Assembly: GCA_045645805.1 (NCBI GenBank)
Contig: JAZRJL010000003.1
Span: 1 to 49,690 of the forward strand
DNA: 49,690 bases
Direction of reading: 5' to 3'
Source: SIG440 sp045645805
GTDB lineage: Bacteria > Bacillota > Clostridia > Monoglobales > Monoglobaceae
The position numbers were made by a program, and so were the translations under genes. This document shows positions 6,120 to 14,499 of the stretch, one piece after another. The notes below the pieces were generated by a model. The model made no database searches and was not told where the DNA came from. It saw only the letters and a program-made list of their open reading frames with translations. Every line of letters begins with the position of its first letter. Position 1 is the stretch's first letter.

Positions 6120-6980
6120 ATGTTCTTAATTGAAATGATACGCACAATAATTTTAGGCTTTGTTGAAGGGATAACTGAGTGGCTTCCCATAAGCTCAACA
6201 GGGCATATGATTCTTGTAAATGAGTTTATGAGAAACGAAGGTTCTTTTACGGCATCTGACCTTTATATTTATGTTATTCAGCTTGGTGCGATTCTTGCGG
6301 TTGTTACTCTCTATTTCAAAAAGCTTAATCCTTTTGCGCCGTCAAAAACACCGGAGCAGAAAAAGGATACCTGGATGATGTGGTTCAAGGTTATTGTTGC
6401 GTGTGTGCCTGCGGCTGTGATTGGTCTTTTGCTTGATTCTGTTATGGAAAGCTTTGAAAACTGGTACATAGTTTCGTATATGCTGATTATATACGGTGTT
6501 TTGTTTATAGTAATAGAAAAACGAAAAAAAACCTTTGCGGTTGACAGTATAAGTGATATGTCCTTTAAGACTGCGCTTTGTATAGGTCTTTTCCAGGTTC
6601 TTTCAATTATTCCCGGTACATCAAGGTCAGGTTCAACAATTCTTGGTGCAATGCTTGTTGGATGCTCAAGAGGTGTTGCGGCAGAATTTTCGTTCTTTCT
6701 TGCAATTCCCGTTATGTTTGGGGTAAGCCTTCTTAAAATCCTTAAGTACGGATTCGCTATGAGCGGTCAGGATGCGGCAGTTTTGCTTTTGGGGATGCTG
6801 GTTGCATATATCACTTCTATGGTGTCAATCAAATTCCTTACGAACTATGTAAAAAGTCACGATTTTAAATCCTTTGGTATATATCGGATCGTGTTGGGCG
6901 TTATAGTGATTTTGTATTTTGGAATAGGTCAAGTGCTTAATCTTGCCGCACTTGCGGCACTTTTTATGAGAGGGTGGTAG
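6120..6980 (+). CDS. uppP: Undecaprenyl-diphosphate phosphatase
   Basis: This integral membrane enzyme dephosphorylates C55-PP to recycle the lipid carrier for peptidoglycan and contributes to bacitracin resistance. The 286-aa product has the two BacA signature regions: GFVEGITEWLPISSTGH (13-29) and PGTSRSGST (165-173). Many hydrophobic segments are visible. The start follows GGAGG. Eight nt separate it from the next gene. Confidence 0.96.
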   Translation: MFLIEMIRTIILGFVEGITEWLPISSTGHMILVNEFMRNEGSFTASDLYIYVIQLGAILAVVTLYFKKLNPFAPSKTPEQKKDTWMMWFKVIVACVPAAVIGLLLDSVMESFENWYIVSYMLIIYGVLFIVIEKRKKTFAVDSISDMSFKTALCIGLFQVLSIIPGTSRSGSTILGAMLVGCSRGVAAEFSFFLAIPVMFGVSLLKILKYGFAMSGQDAAVLLLGMLVAYITSMVSIKFLTNYVKSHDFKSFGIYRIVLGVIVILYFGIGQVLNLAALAALFMRGW

Positions 6981-6988
6981 GATAGATT

Positions 6989-9703
6989 ATGGCGGACAAA
7001 AGAAGAACAAGCACAGCAAAAAGGACGACGCGAAGCACGTCTTCTTCGACAAGAAGGTCAAAGACGGTTGCAACGCGCACTAAAAAGCGCAGTGCCGAGA
7101 TAAAGGGCATAGTCCTTATTGCTTTGGGTATATTTGTTGCACTTTCTTTCTGGGGCGGTGCAACAGGCATTGTGGGCGAAACCTTCAAAAGTATCCTTAT
7201 GGGTCTTTTTGGCGGTGCAGCGGTGATATTTTTTGTCTTTATTATATGGACAGGTGTTAATATGTTCATTGAAAAGAAGAAGGAAAGCGGCAGCTATAAA
7301 ATATGGTTGCTTTTTGCCCTTATGGTTGTCACTTCAATAATATGGGCAATCTGGCACGAGGATACAGTATGGAATTACCCCGATTTATGGAGCGGAATAC
7401 GCAGTATGTATGCCTGGGGTAGCGACGGCGGTTCGGGCGGAGTTATAGGTACTACACTTTGTATCCTGCTTGTAAAGTGCCTTGGCACCGTTGGAACATC
7501 AATCATATCCATTGCGGCAGCTTTGATTTTGCTTTTAATGCTTACAGAGGTGTCTCTTGAAAAAATGTTCAGGGCAATCTCGCTTTACATAAAACGAAAC
7601 CGTGAACAAGCAGCTGCGGCACTTGATGAAGATGTAGATATGGAAATTGAGGAACGTGAGCCACGGGTAAAACGTCGTGTAAAAGACCGCAAAAAAGGAC
7701 ATTCAAAAGCCGAATCTGACAATAAAGTGGCAACCCCTGCTTCGCAAACGGCGGGCAATACAGGTTATTTTGATGAATATTTCAAAAATGAAGAGGATAT
7801 GGTATTTACTATTGAAAGTGATAATAAAAAGATTAAAAAGCCTGCCACTTTCAAGTTTGATGATGAACCGCAGGAGGATATTGATGTTTCGGATATTGCT
7901 TCTGAGGTCATAGAGGCACAGAAAGCCAAAGTGGAAGAAAAATCAAGGTCTTCTGCTACGTTTAAAATAACAGAGACAAATTCAGGGGTACTTACTCCAA
8001 TGCCGGACGAAAATGGAAACTTTAAAAACAGCGATGATGAGTTTGAACCACCCAGCCTTGTTCAGCAACAGGAAAAGGTGGATATTATGACTCAAAATGC
8101 CATAGATGCAGGTATTCCCCTTGACCGTGCGGTAGAAGCAGGAAAGCGTATTAAGCATGAAGAAGCCGAACAGGCAAAGGATGCTATAAATATAATCGCA
8201 AAAGAGAGTATCGAGGCGACAAAAATTATAAATTATAAGTTGCCGTCGGTATCGCTACTTTCCAAGCCACTTCCCAAAACAAAAAGCCGTGCAGAGGTAA
8301 AGCGTGAGCTTGAAGAAAAGGCAAACAGACTTCTTGAAACCCTTGCAAGCTTTAAGGTGGATGCAAATATTCTGAATATTACCCAAGGCCCCACAGTTAC
8401 AAGGTTTGAGCTTCAGCCGGGATTTGGTATAAAGGTTTCAAAAATAACCAACCTTGCGGATGATATTGCTCTGAGTCTTGCTGCATCGGGTGTGCGTATT
8501 GAGGCACCTATACCGGGCAAGTCGGCTATTGGTATTGAAATACCAAACGAAACACCAAGCCCTGTGCCTATTCGTGAAGTTATCGACACCGATAAGTTCC
8601 GTGCATTTAAGTCAAAGACTGCGTTTGCACTTGGTAAGGACATTGGCGGAAATTGCATAATTGCAGATATTGCTCAATTCCCTCACGTTCTTATTGCCGG
8701 CGCTACAGGCTCGGGTAAGAGTGTATGTATAAACTCCCTTATTGCAAGTATTCTTTATAAGGCTAAGCCCAATGAAGTAAAAATGATAATGATCGACCCT
8801 AAAATGGTTGAGCTTGGTGTTTACAATGGCATACCTCACTTACTTATTCCTGTTGTGACAGACCCCAAGCACGCAGCCGGTGCTCTTAACTGGGCGGTTG
8901 CAGAGATGAAAAACCGATATCAGCTTATGAAAGATAATAAGGTCAGAAACATTCAGGGATATAATATATTAATGGAAGAAAATAATACTCCCGAGCACAA
9001 GCTGCCTGAAATTGTTATCATTATAGACGAGCTTGCAGACCTTATGCTAGCTGCGAAAAATGAAGTTGAAGACGCAATCAACAGCCTTGCGGCACTTGCC
9101 CGTGCTGCCGGAATGTATCTTGTAATTGCAACCCAAAGACCGTCAGTTGATGTTATTACTGGTGTAATCAAGGCAAACGTTCCATCAAGAATTTCATTTG
9201 CTGTTTCATCTCAGGTTGACAGCCGTACAATTCTTGATGCTATGGGGGCGGAAAAGCTTCTTGGCAAAGGTGATATGCTGTATGCTGCCCGAGGTGCAAT
9301 AAAGCCCATAAGAATTCAAGGCAACTTTATTTCTGACGGCGAGATAGAAAATGTAATTGATTTTGTTAAAAAGCAATACGAGGCTGAATATGACGATTCC
9401 ATCCTTGAACATATTGAACGTGAGCAGGAAGGAAAGGAAGCTATGCGTGAGGACGATAGTCATACCCGCAGCGGTGACAAGGACGAGCTTTTTGTTAAAG
9501 CAGCAGAGCTTGCATTTGAATCGGGGCAAGCTTCAGTTGCAATGCTGCAAAGAAAGTACAAAATTGGCTATCAGCGTGCAGCACGTATAATTGACCAGCT
9601 TGAAGAAAATCATATTATCGGACCATACGAGGGTACAAAGCCCAGACAGGTGCTTATTACCAGAAATGAGCTTAATGAGATGATTATGAATAGTAATGAA
9701 TAG
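6989..9703 (+). CDS. ftsK: DNA translocase FtsK/SpoIIIE
   Basis: This hexameric ATPase pumps DNA through the septum at division or sporulation. The 904-aa product has a basic N-terminus and about four membrane segments (roughly residues 37-190). A charged linker follows, then the motor domain with Walker A GATGSGKS (571-578) and Walker B IIIIDELADLM. A C-terminal gamma winged helix (about 840-900, GYQRAARIIDQLEENHIIGP) reads KOPS/SRS. Length and architecture are normal. SpoIIIE and a general FtsK cannot be told apart by sequence here. Confidence 0.95.
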   Translation: MADKRRTSTAKRTTRSTSSSTRRSKTVATRTKKRSAEIKGIVLIALGIFVALSFWGGATGIVGETFKSILMGLFGGAAVIFFVFIIWTGVNMFIEKKKESGSYKIWLLFALMVVTSIIWAIWHEDTVWNYPDLWSGIRSMYAWGSDGGSGGVIGTTLCILLVKCLGTVGTSIISIAAALILLLMLTEVSLEKMFRAISLYIKRNREQAAAALDEDVDMEIEEREPRVKRRVKDRKKGHSKAESDNKVATPASQTAGNTGYFDEYFKNEEDMVFTIESDNKKIKKPATFKFDDEPQEDIDVSDIASEVIEAQKAKVEEKSRSSATFKITETNSGVLTPMPDENGNFKNSDDEFEPPSLVQQQEKVDIMTQNAIDAGIPLDRAVEAGKRIKHEEAEQAKDAINIIAKESIEATKIINYKLPSVSLLSKPLPKTKSRAEVKRELEEKANRLLETLASFKVDANILNITQGPTVTRFELQPGFGIKVSKITNLADDIALSLAASGVRIEAPIPGKSAIGIEIPNETPSPVPIREVIDTDKFRAFKSKTAFALGKDIGGNCIIADIAQFPHVLIAGATGSGKSVCINSLIASILYKAKPNEVKMIMIDPKMVELGVYNGIPHLLIPVVTDPKHAAGALNWAVAEMKNRYQLMKDNKVRNIQGYNILMEENNTPEHKLPEIVIIIDELADLMLAAKNEVEDAINSLAALARAAGMYLVIATQRPSVDVITGVIKANVPSRISFAVSSQVDSRTILDAMGAEKLLGKGDMLYAARGAIKPIRIQGNFISDGEIENVIDFVKKQYEAEYDDSILEHIEREQEGKEAMREDDSHTRSGDKDELFVKAAELAFESGQASVAMLQRKYKIGYQRAARIIDQLEENHIIGPYEGTKPRQVLITRNELNEMIMNSNE

Positions 9704-9737
9704 TTGGTAAAAATGGCAAAACCCCCTTGAAATGCCG

Positions 9738-9792
9738 TAAATAAGCCATTTGCCTTGCTTATTTAGCATAAAAGCGTTGTTTGTTTTTTGTG
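9738..9792 (+). terminator. Possible terminator after ftsK/spoIIIE
   Basis: TAAATAAGC/GCTTATTTA (9738-9746/9757-9765) forms a modest stem. The T-rich run begins only about 10 nt later, so efficiency is doubtful. Confidence 0.35.
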
Positions 9793-9919
9793 CAAAGTAA
9801 CGAAAATGAAAAAAAACACAGAAAACTATGGAAATTTACAAAATAATGTAGTAAAATAACTGTAAAGTTATGATACATCTTAGGAAAAATATTTTATATT
9901 AAGAAAAGGAGTTTTAAAA

Positions 9920-10195
9920 ATGAATAAACAGGAATTGATTTCAGCAATGGCTGAAAAAGCTAATCTTTCTAAGAAAGATGCAGAGGCTGCATTAAACGCT
10001 TTCGTTGCAGCAGTTGAAGGCGCACTCGTTAAGGGTGACAAGGTACAGCTCGTTGGTTTTGGTGGCTTTGAAGTTAGAGAAAGAGCTGCAAGAACAGGCA
10101 GAAATCCTCAGACAGGTGCTGAAATGAAGATTGATGCAGCTAAGGTTCCCGCTTTCAAGGCTGGCAAAGCTCTTAAAGATCTTATTAACAAATAA
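9920..10195 (+). CDS. hup: HU-family DNA-binding protein
   Basis: This is a 91-aa nucleoid architectural protein binding DNA as a dimer. It has the characteristic MNKQELISAMAEKANLSKKDAE start, GFGGFEVRERAARTGRNPQTG beta-arm region with conserved Pro, and FKAGKALKDLINK end. The start follows AAAAGGAG. It is monocistronic with a strong terminator. Confidence 0.97.
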   Translation: MNKQELISAMAEKANLSKKDAEAALNAFVAAVEGALVKGDKVQLVGFGGFEVRERAARTGRNPQTGAEMKIDAAKVPAFKAGKALKDLINK

Positions 10196-10212
10196 TAGGC
10201 TTTTAAAGCTTC

Positions 10213-10243
10213 AAAAAAAGAACGCTGCAAGGCGTTCTTTTTT
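10213..10243 (+). terminator. Terminator after hup
   Basis: The GAACGC/GCGTTC stem is extended by A-run/T-run pairing and followed by TTTTTT, a canonical terminator. Confidence 0.85.
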
Positions 10244-10277
10244 GTTGTGTTTGATAAAACGAAAGGAGACTTAAAAT

Positions 10278-10532
10278 ATGCAAAGCTTTACATATCGTAC
10301 CAGAGGTACATGCTCACAGGCGATTAGTTTTGATATTGACGGCAACACTGTAAAAAATGTGAAATTTGTTATGGGTTGTCAGGGCAATACCACCGGTGTT
10401 GCAAGATTGGTTGAAGGAATGGATATAGATGAGGCTATTTCAAGACTTGAAGGAATTGATTGTGGTGGCAGAGGTACATCATGCCCCGACCAGCTTGCCA
10501 AGGCTTTGAAAGCAGCAAAAGAGCAGGTTTAA
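10278..10532 (+). CDS. TSCPD-domain protein (TIGR03905-like, four cysteines)
   Basis: This 84-aa protein of unknown function resembles the C-terminal TSCPD segment found in some class II ribonucleotide reductases. Four cysteines are visible: C12 in RGTCSQAI, C34 in MGCQGN, the one in GIDCGGRG, and the one in the name-giving TSCPD near residue 70. These suggest a metal site or redox role. The start follows AAAGGAG. It stands alone between HU and the str operon, not beside the ribonucleotide reductase genes. Confidence 0.75.
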   Translation: MQSFTYRTRGTCSQAISFDIDGNTVKNVKFVMGCQGNTTGVARLVEGMDIDEAISRLEGIDCGGRGTSCPDQLAKALKAAKEQV

Positions 10533-10618
10533 AAAGGTATTTAATTAAAATGCCCTGAAACAAAATAAACATATACGAAAATTTGTGCAAAAATTTAAAA
10601 AAAACCTATATATAGTAC

Positions 10619-10647
10619 TTGACAAATTAAAAAAATGTTGGTACAAT
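10619..10647 (+). promoter_or_regulatory. Promoter of the str (ribosomal protein) operon
   Basis: A perfect TTGACA (10619-10624), 17-bp spacer and TACAAT (10642-10647) precede the L7Ae-like gene by about 75 nt. The operon therefore does not depend on readthrough from rpoBC, which is not adjacent. Confidence 0.8.
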
Positions 10648-10721
10648 ATATAGGATTTTTAATATTGGGATAGTCTGTGTTTAAGGCTTGTCCCGTCGCA
10701 TTTAAAATGCAAGGTGAAGAA

Positions 10722-10967
10722 ATGGAAAGAATCAAAAAAAGCACCCGTGTAGTTGGGCTTAAGCAAACAAAAAAAGCTATTGATGCCAATCGTGCAGCAA
10801 TTGTTTATATTGCCAAAGATGCCGATGGACACGTGGTGATTCCCCTTGAAAAAATGTGTCAGGGGAAGACTGCAGAGGTTGTTTATGTTGAGTCAATGAA
10901 AGAACTTGGCAAGGCTTGCCATGTTGATGTGCCTACTGCAGTTGCAGCAATTGTTAAAGACGCATAA
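10722..10967 (+). CDS. L7Ae/L30e-like kink-turn RNA-binding protein (YbxF type)
   Basis: An 81-aa protein of the ribosomal L7Ae family, known in Bacillus as YbxF and binding kink-turn RNA. The ATG at 10722 follows AAGGTGAAG; an in-frame ATG 45 nt upstream has no ribosome site. The fold signature is visible in VVGLKQTKKAIDANRAAIVYIAKDAD and CHVDVPTAVAAIV. It occupies the same slot, directly before rpsL, as in Bacillus. A second L7Ae-type protein lies in the nusA operon. Confidence 0.88.
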   Translation: MERIKKSTRVVGLKQTKKAIDANRAAIVYIAKDADGHVVIPLEKMCQGKTAEVVYVESMKELGKACHVDVPTAVAAIVKDA

Positions 10968-11009
10968 CAGCGTTTTTATATTCTATATTATAAATAGGAG
11001 GTGAAATAG

Positions 11010-11429
11010 TTGCCAACATTTAACCAGTTAGTAAAGAAAGGCAGAAAGACTGCTGAGAAAAAGTCTACAGCTCCTGCTCTCTTGGACGGTTTCAATACCA
11101 TCAAGAAAAAGCATACTGAACAGGCTTCTCCTCAGAAGAGAGGTGTTTGTACTTCTGTAAGAACAATGACACCCAAAAAGCCTAACTCGGCTCTCCGTAA
11201 GGTTGCCAGAGTTCGTCTTACAAATGGTATTGAAGTTTCAGCTTATATCCCCGGTATCGGTCACAACCTTCAGGAACATAGCGTTGTGCTTATCCGTGGC
11301 GGTAGAGTAAAGGACCTCCCTGGTGTACGTTACCACATTATCCGCGGTACACTTGATACTCAGGGTGTTCAGAAGAGAAACCAGTCAAGATCCAAGTACG
11401 GTGCAAAACGCCCGAAGGACGCAAAGTAA
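11010..11429 (+). CDS. rpsL: 30S ribosomal protein S12
   Basis: This 139-aa decoding-centre protein starts at TTG, 6 nt after AGGAGGTG; the protein begins MPTFNQLVKKGRK as in the family. The streptomycin-site loop TPKKPNSALRK is wild type, with the key lysine present. The C-terminal GVQKRNQSRSKYGAKRP is typical. It is the second gene of the str operon. Confidence 0.98.
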   Translation: MPTFNQLVKKGRKTAEKKSTAPALLDGFNTIKKKHTEQASPQKRGVCTSVRTMTPKKPNSALRKVARVRLTNGIEVSAYIPGIGHNLQEHSVVLIRGGRVKDLPGVRYHIIRGTLDTQGVQKRNQSRSKYGAKRPKDAK

Positions 11430-11534
11430 GACAAAAAAATTTTGTAAGCAGAAAAACAGTTTATAGTGCGTATTACTATTTTATATATAAAAGACAGTAC
11501 GTCTTTCGTGTGATAGTTAGTACAGCACTAGCAG

Positions 11535-11567
11535 TATCCAAAAAGGGTATTGAGTACCTTGTGGATA
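11535..11567 (+). other. Stem-loop in the rpsL-rpsG intergenic region
   Basis: TATCCA (11535-11540) pairs with TGGATA (11562-11567), and AAGG-GTA with TAC-CTT inside, leaving a loop TTGAG. The 169-nt gap is long for this operon. In E. coli, S7 binds between rpsL and rpsG to regulate translation; a similar role here is only conjecture. Confidence 0.4.
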
Positions 11568-11598
11568 GCATTTACCACAAAGAATGGAGGGAAGATAA

Positions 11599-12069
11599 GT
11601 GCCAAGAAAAGGACATGTTGCACGCCGTGATGTGCTGCCGGATCCTATGTATAACAGCAAGACTGTTACACGTCTTATAAACAATATCATGCTCGACGGT
11701 AAGAAAGGTGTTGCTCAGGCAATCGTTTATGATGCATTTGACATCATAAAGGAAAAGACAGGTAAAGAACCTGTTGAAGTGTTTGAGGAAGCTATGAATG
11801 CCGTTATGCCCGTATTAGAGGTTAAGGCAAGACGTGTTGGTGGTGCAAACTACCAGGTTCCGATTGAAGTTAGAGCTGAAAGAAGAGAAACATTGGGTCT
11901 TCGTTGGATTACTCTTTACGCAAGACAGAGAAACGAAAGAACAATGGCTGAAAGACTCGCAAACGAGCTTATGGATGCTACTAACAGCACAGGTGGTGCA
12001 TTCAAGAAGAAAGAAGACACACACAAGATGGCAGAAGCGAATAAGGCTTTTGCTCACTTCCGTTGGTAA
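11599..12069 (+). CDS. rpsG: 30S ribosomal protein S7
   Basis: This 156-aa assembly-initiator protein of the 30S head starts at GTG, 7 nt after GGAGGG (MPRKGHVARRDVLPDP). Conserved segments include GGANYQVPIEV and the C-terminal HKMAEANKAFAHFRW. It is the third gene of the str operon and is separated from fusA by an unusual 206-nt gap containing a large inverted repeat. Confidence 0.98.
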   Translation: MPRKGHVARRDVLPDPMYNSKTVTRLINNIMLDGKKGVAQAIVYDAFDIIKEKTGKEPVEVFEEAMNAVMPVLEVKARRVGGANYQVPIEVRAERRETLGLRWITLYARQRNERTMAERLANELMDATNSTGGAFKKKEDTHKMAEANKAFAHFRW

Positions 12070-12070
12070 T

Positions 12071-12196
12071 TTTTGCTTTGAAAATTACTTCATCTTCGGC
12101 AGCATTGCTCGACACGAAAACATACTCACGTATTTCAATACGCTCCGTTGTTTTCGTGCCTCACATCTGCCAAATCTAAAGCAATTTTCTTTGCAA
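12071..12196. repeat. Long imperfect inverted repeat between rpsG and fusA
   Basis: The sequence can fold almost end to end. TTTTGC-TTT-GAAAATTaCTT pairs with AAGCAATTTTC-TTT-GCAAAA on the outside. GGCAG (12098)/CTGCC (12167) come next. CACGAAAACA (12113-12122) pairs perfectly with TGTTTTCGTG (12149-12158), and CGTATT/AATACG form the tip. No coding capacity is seen. It resembles a MITE-like or REP-like intergenic element that has landed inside the operon. Confidence 0.7.
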
Positions 12197-12275
12197 AACC
12201 CTGTATGTACGTAAGTCGTTGCAGGTTCAACAATTATTGATTAGATTAACACATTATGTGTTGAAAGGAGTTACT

Positions 12276-14387
12276 ATGGGTAGAGCGTATTCGCTTGAAA
12301 GAACAAGAAATATCGGTATCATGGCTCACATTGATGCCGGTAAAACAACTACTACAGAAAGAATCTTGTATTACACAGGCATCAACCACAAGCTTGGTGA
12401 AACCCATGAAGGCGGCGCTACAATGGACTGGATGGCTCAGGAACAGGAGCGTGGTATTACAATTACCTCTGCTGCTACAACCTGCTTCTGGGAACCTAAA
12501 GAAGGTCCTTATGCCGGCAAAAAGCACAGAATTAACATTATTGATACTCCCGGACACGTTGACTTTACAGTTGAAGTTCAGCGTTCACTCAGAGTTCTTG
12601 ACGGTTCTGTTACAGTAATGTGTGCTAAGGGCGGTGTTGAGCCTCAGTCTGAAACTGTTTGGCGTCAGGCTGACGAATACAAAGTTCCCCGTATGATATT
12701 CGTTAACAAGATGGATATTATGGGTGCAGATTTCTATAACGTTGTAAATATGATTCATGAAAGACTCAATGCAAACGGTGTTCCCATTCAGCTTCCTATC
12801 GGTGCTGAGGATACATTCGTTGGTATCATTGACCTTATGAATATGGAAGCCGAGATTTATGATGATGAACTCGGTAACAGCTATCACAAGGATGCTATCC
12901 CTGCTGATATGCTTGATAAAGCTCAGGAATACCGTGATAAGATGGTTGAAGCTATCTGCGAAACCGACGAAGACCTCCTTGAAAAGTACTTCGGCGGTGA
13001 AGATATTACTGTTGATGAGCTTAAAGCTGCACTTCGCCGTGCTACAATCAACAACGAGATTGTTCCGGTACTTTGCGGTACAGCTTACAGAAACAAGGGT
13101 GTTCAGTTGCTTTTGGATGCAGTTATTGAATATATGCCTGCTCCAACTGACGTTCCTAACATCCAGGGTGTAAATCCTGACACAGAAGAAGCAGACGAAA
13201 GACCGTCATCTGATGACGCACCGTTCTCAGCTCTTGCGTTCAAGATTGCAACCGACCCGTTTGTAGGTAAGATTTGCTTCTTCCGTGTATATTCGGGTAC
13301 ACTTGAAAAGGGTTCACACGTACTCAACTCTTGCAAAGGCAAGCGTGAACGTATGGGTAGAATTCTTCAGATGCACGCAAACCACAGAGAAGACCTTGAT
13401 ATTGTATATTCAGGTGACATTGCTGCGGCAGTTGGTCTTCAGAATACAACAACAGGTGAAACACTTTGTGACGAAAAGCATCCTATTATCCTTGAATCAA
13501 TGAACTTCCCTGAACCGGTTATCCGTGTTGCTATTGAGCCAAAAACTAAGGCTGGTCAGGAAAAGATGGGTATCGCTCTTGCAAAGCTTGCAGAAGAAGA
13601 TCCTACATTCAAGACATATACAGATGAAGAAACAGGACAGACAATCATCGCTGGTATGGGTGAGCTTCACCTTGAAATCATTGTTGACCGTCTCCTTCGT
13701 GAATTTAAAGTTGAGGCAAACGTTGGTGAACCTCAGGTTTCTTACCGCGAAGCATTTAGAAAAGCAGTTGACGTTGACCACAAGTATGCTCGTCAGTCAG
13801 GTGGTAAGGGTCAGTACGGTCACGTACTTGTTAAGTTTGAACCCCTTGGCGAAGGCGAAGGCTATATCTTTGAAAACAAGGTTGTCGGCGGTGCTGTTCC
13901 GAAGGAATATATTCCTGCTGTTGACGCAGGTATCCAAAGTGCGATGCTCAACGGTGTACTTGCAGGCTATAACGTAGTTGACCTTAAGGCTACACTTTAT
14001 GATGGTTCATACCACGAAGTTGACTCATCTGAAATGGCATTTAAGATTGCTGCATCTATGGCATTCAAGGAAGCTATGAGAAAGGCTGATCCCGTTCTTA
14101 AAGAACCTATCATGCTCGTTAACGTTATTACTCCCGATGACTACCTTGGTTTTGTTATCGGTGACCTTAGCTCAAGACGTGGTATGATTAAGTGTCAGGA
14201 ATCAAGATCAGGCGGTGTAACTCAGGTTACAGCTGACGTTCCTCTTTCTGAAATGTTCGGTTATGCAACCGTTCTCCGTAGTGGAACTCAGGGACGTGGT
14301 CAGTATTCTATGGAGCCTTCACATTACAGCGAAGTTCCGAAGTCTGTTCAGGATAAGATTATCAGTGCCAGACAAAAAGGCGAATAA
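12276..14387 (+). CDS. fusA: Elongation factor G
   Basis: This 703-aa translational GTPase drives ribosomal translocation. The start MGRAYSLERTRNIG follows AAAGGAG; an in-frame upstream ATG at 12219 lacks a ribosome site. G motifs are AHIDAGKTTTTERI (G1), DTPGHVDF (G3) and NKMD (G4), with typical domains II-V (YVVDLKATLYDGSYH-type domain IV). A small AACACA-TTA-TGTGTT hairpin sits just before the ribosome site. Confidence 0.98.
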   Translation: MGRAYSLERTRNIGIMAHIDAGKTTTTERILYYTGINHKLGETHEGGATMDWMAQEQERGITITSAATTCFWEPKEGPYAGKKHRINIIDTPGHVDFTVEVQRSLRVLDGSVTVMCAKGGVEPQSETVWRQADEYKVPRMIFVNKMDIMGADFYNVVNMIHERLNANGVPIQLPIGAEDTFVGIIDLMNMEAEIYDDELGNSYHKDAIPADMLDKAQEYRDKMVEAICETDEDLLEKYFGGEDITVDELKAALRRATINNEIVPVLCGTAYRNKGVQLLLDAVIEYMPAPTDVPNIQGVNPDTEEADERPSSDDAPFSALAFKIATDPFVGKICFFRVYSGTLEKGSHVLNSCKGKRERMGRILQMHANHREDLDIVYSGDIAAAVGLQNTTTGETLCDEKHPIILESMNFPEPVIRVAIEPKTKAGQEKMGIALAKLAEEDPTFKTYTDEETGQTIIAGMGELHLEIIVDRLLREFKVEANVGEPQVSYREAFRKAVDVDHKYARQSGGKGQYGHVLVKFEPLGEGEGYIFENKVVGGAVPKEYIPAVDAGIQSAMLNGVLAGYNVVDLKATLYDGSYHEVDSSEMAFKIAASMAFKEAMRKADPVLKEPIMLVNVITPDDYLGFVIGDLSSRRGMIKCQESRSGGVTQVTADVPLSEMFGYATVLRSGTQGRGQYSMEPSHYSEVPKSVQDKIISARQKGE

Positions 14388-14422
14388 TTGCATATAGTTT
14401 TCAAAAAAATTTAAAAAATCTA

Positions 14423-14451
14423 TTGAAAACTCAACAATTATGTAGTAAAAT
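14423..14451 (+). promoter_or_regulatory. Promoter of tuf
   Basis: TTGAAA (14423-14428), 17 bp, TAAAAT (14446-14451). It lies in the fusA-tuf gap, giving tuf its own transcription start. Confidence 0.6.
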
Positions 14452-14499
14452 ATTAAATATGTAAATAATTAACTTATATAAGTTAGGAGGAAATAAAAA

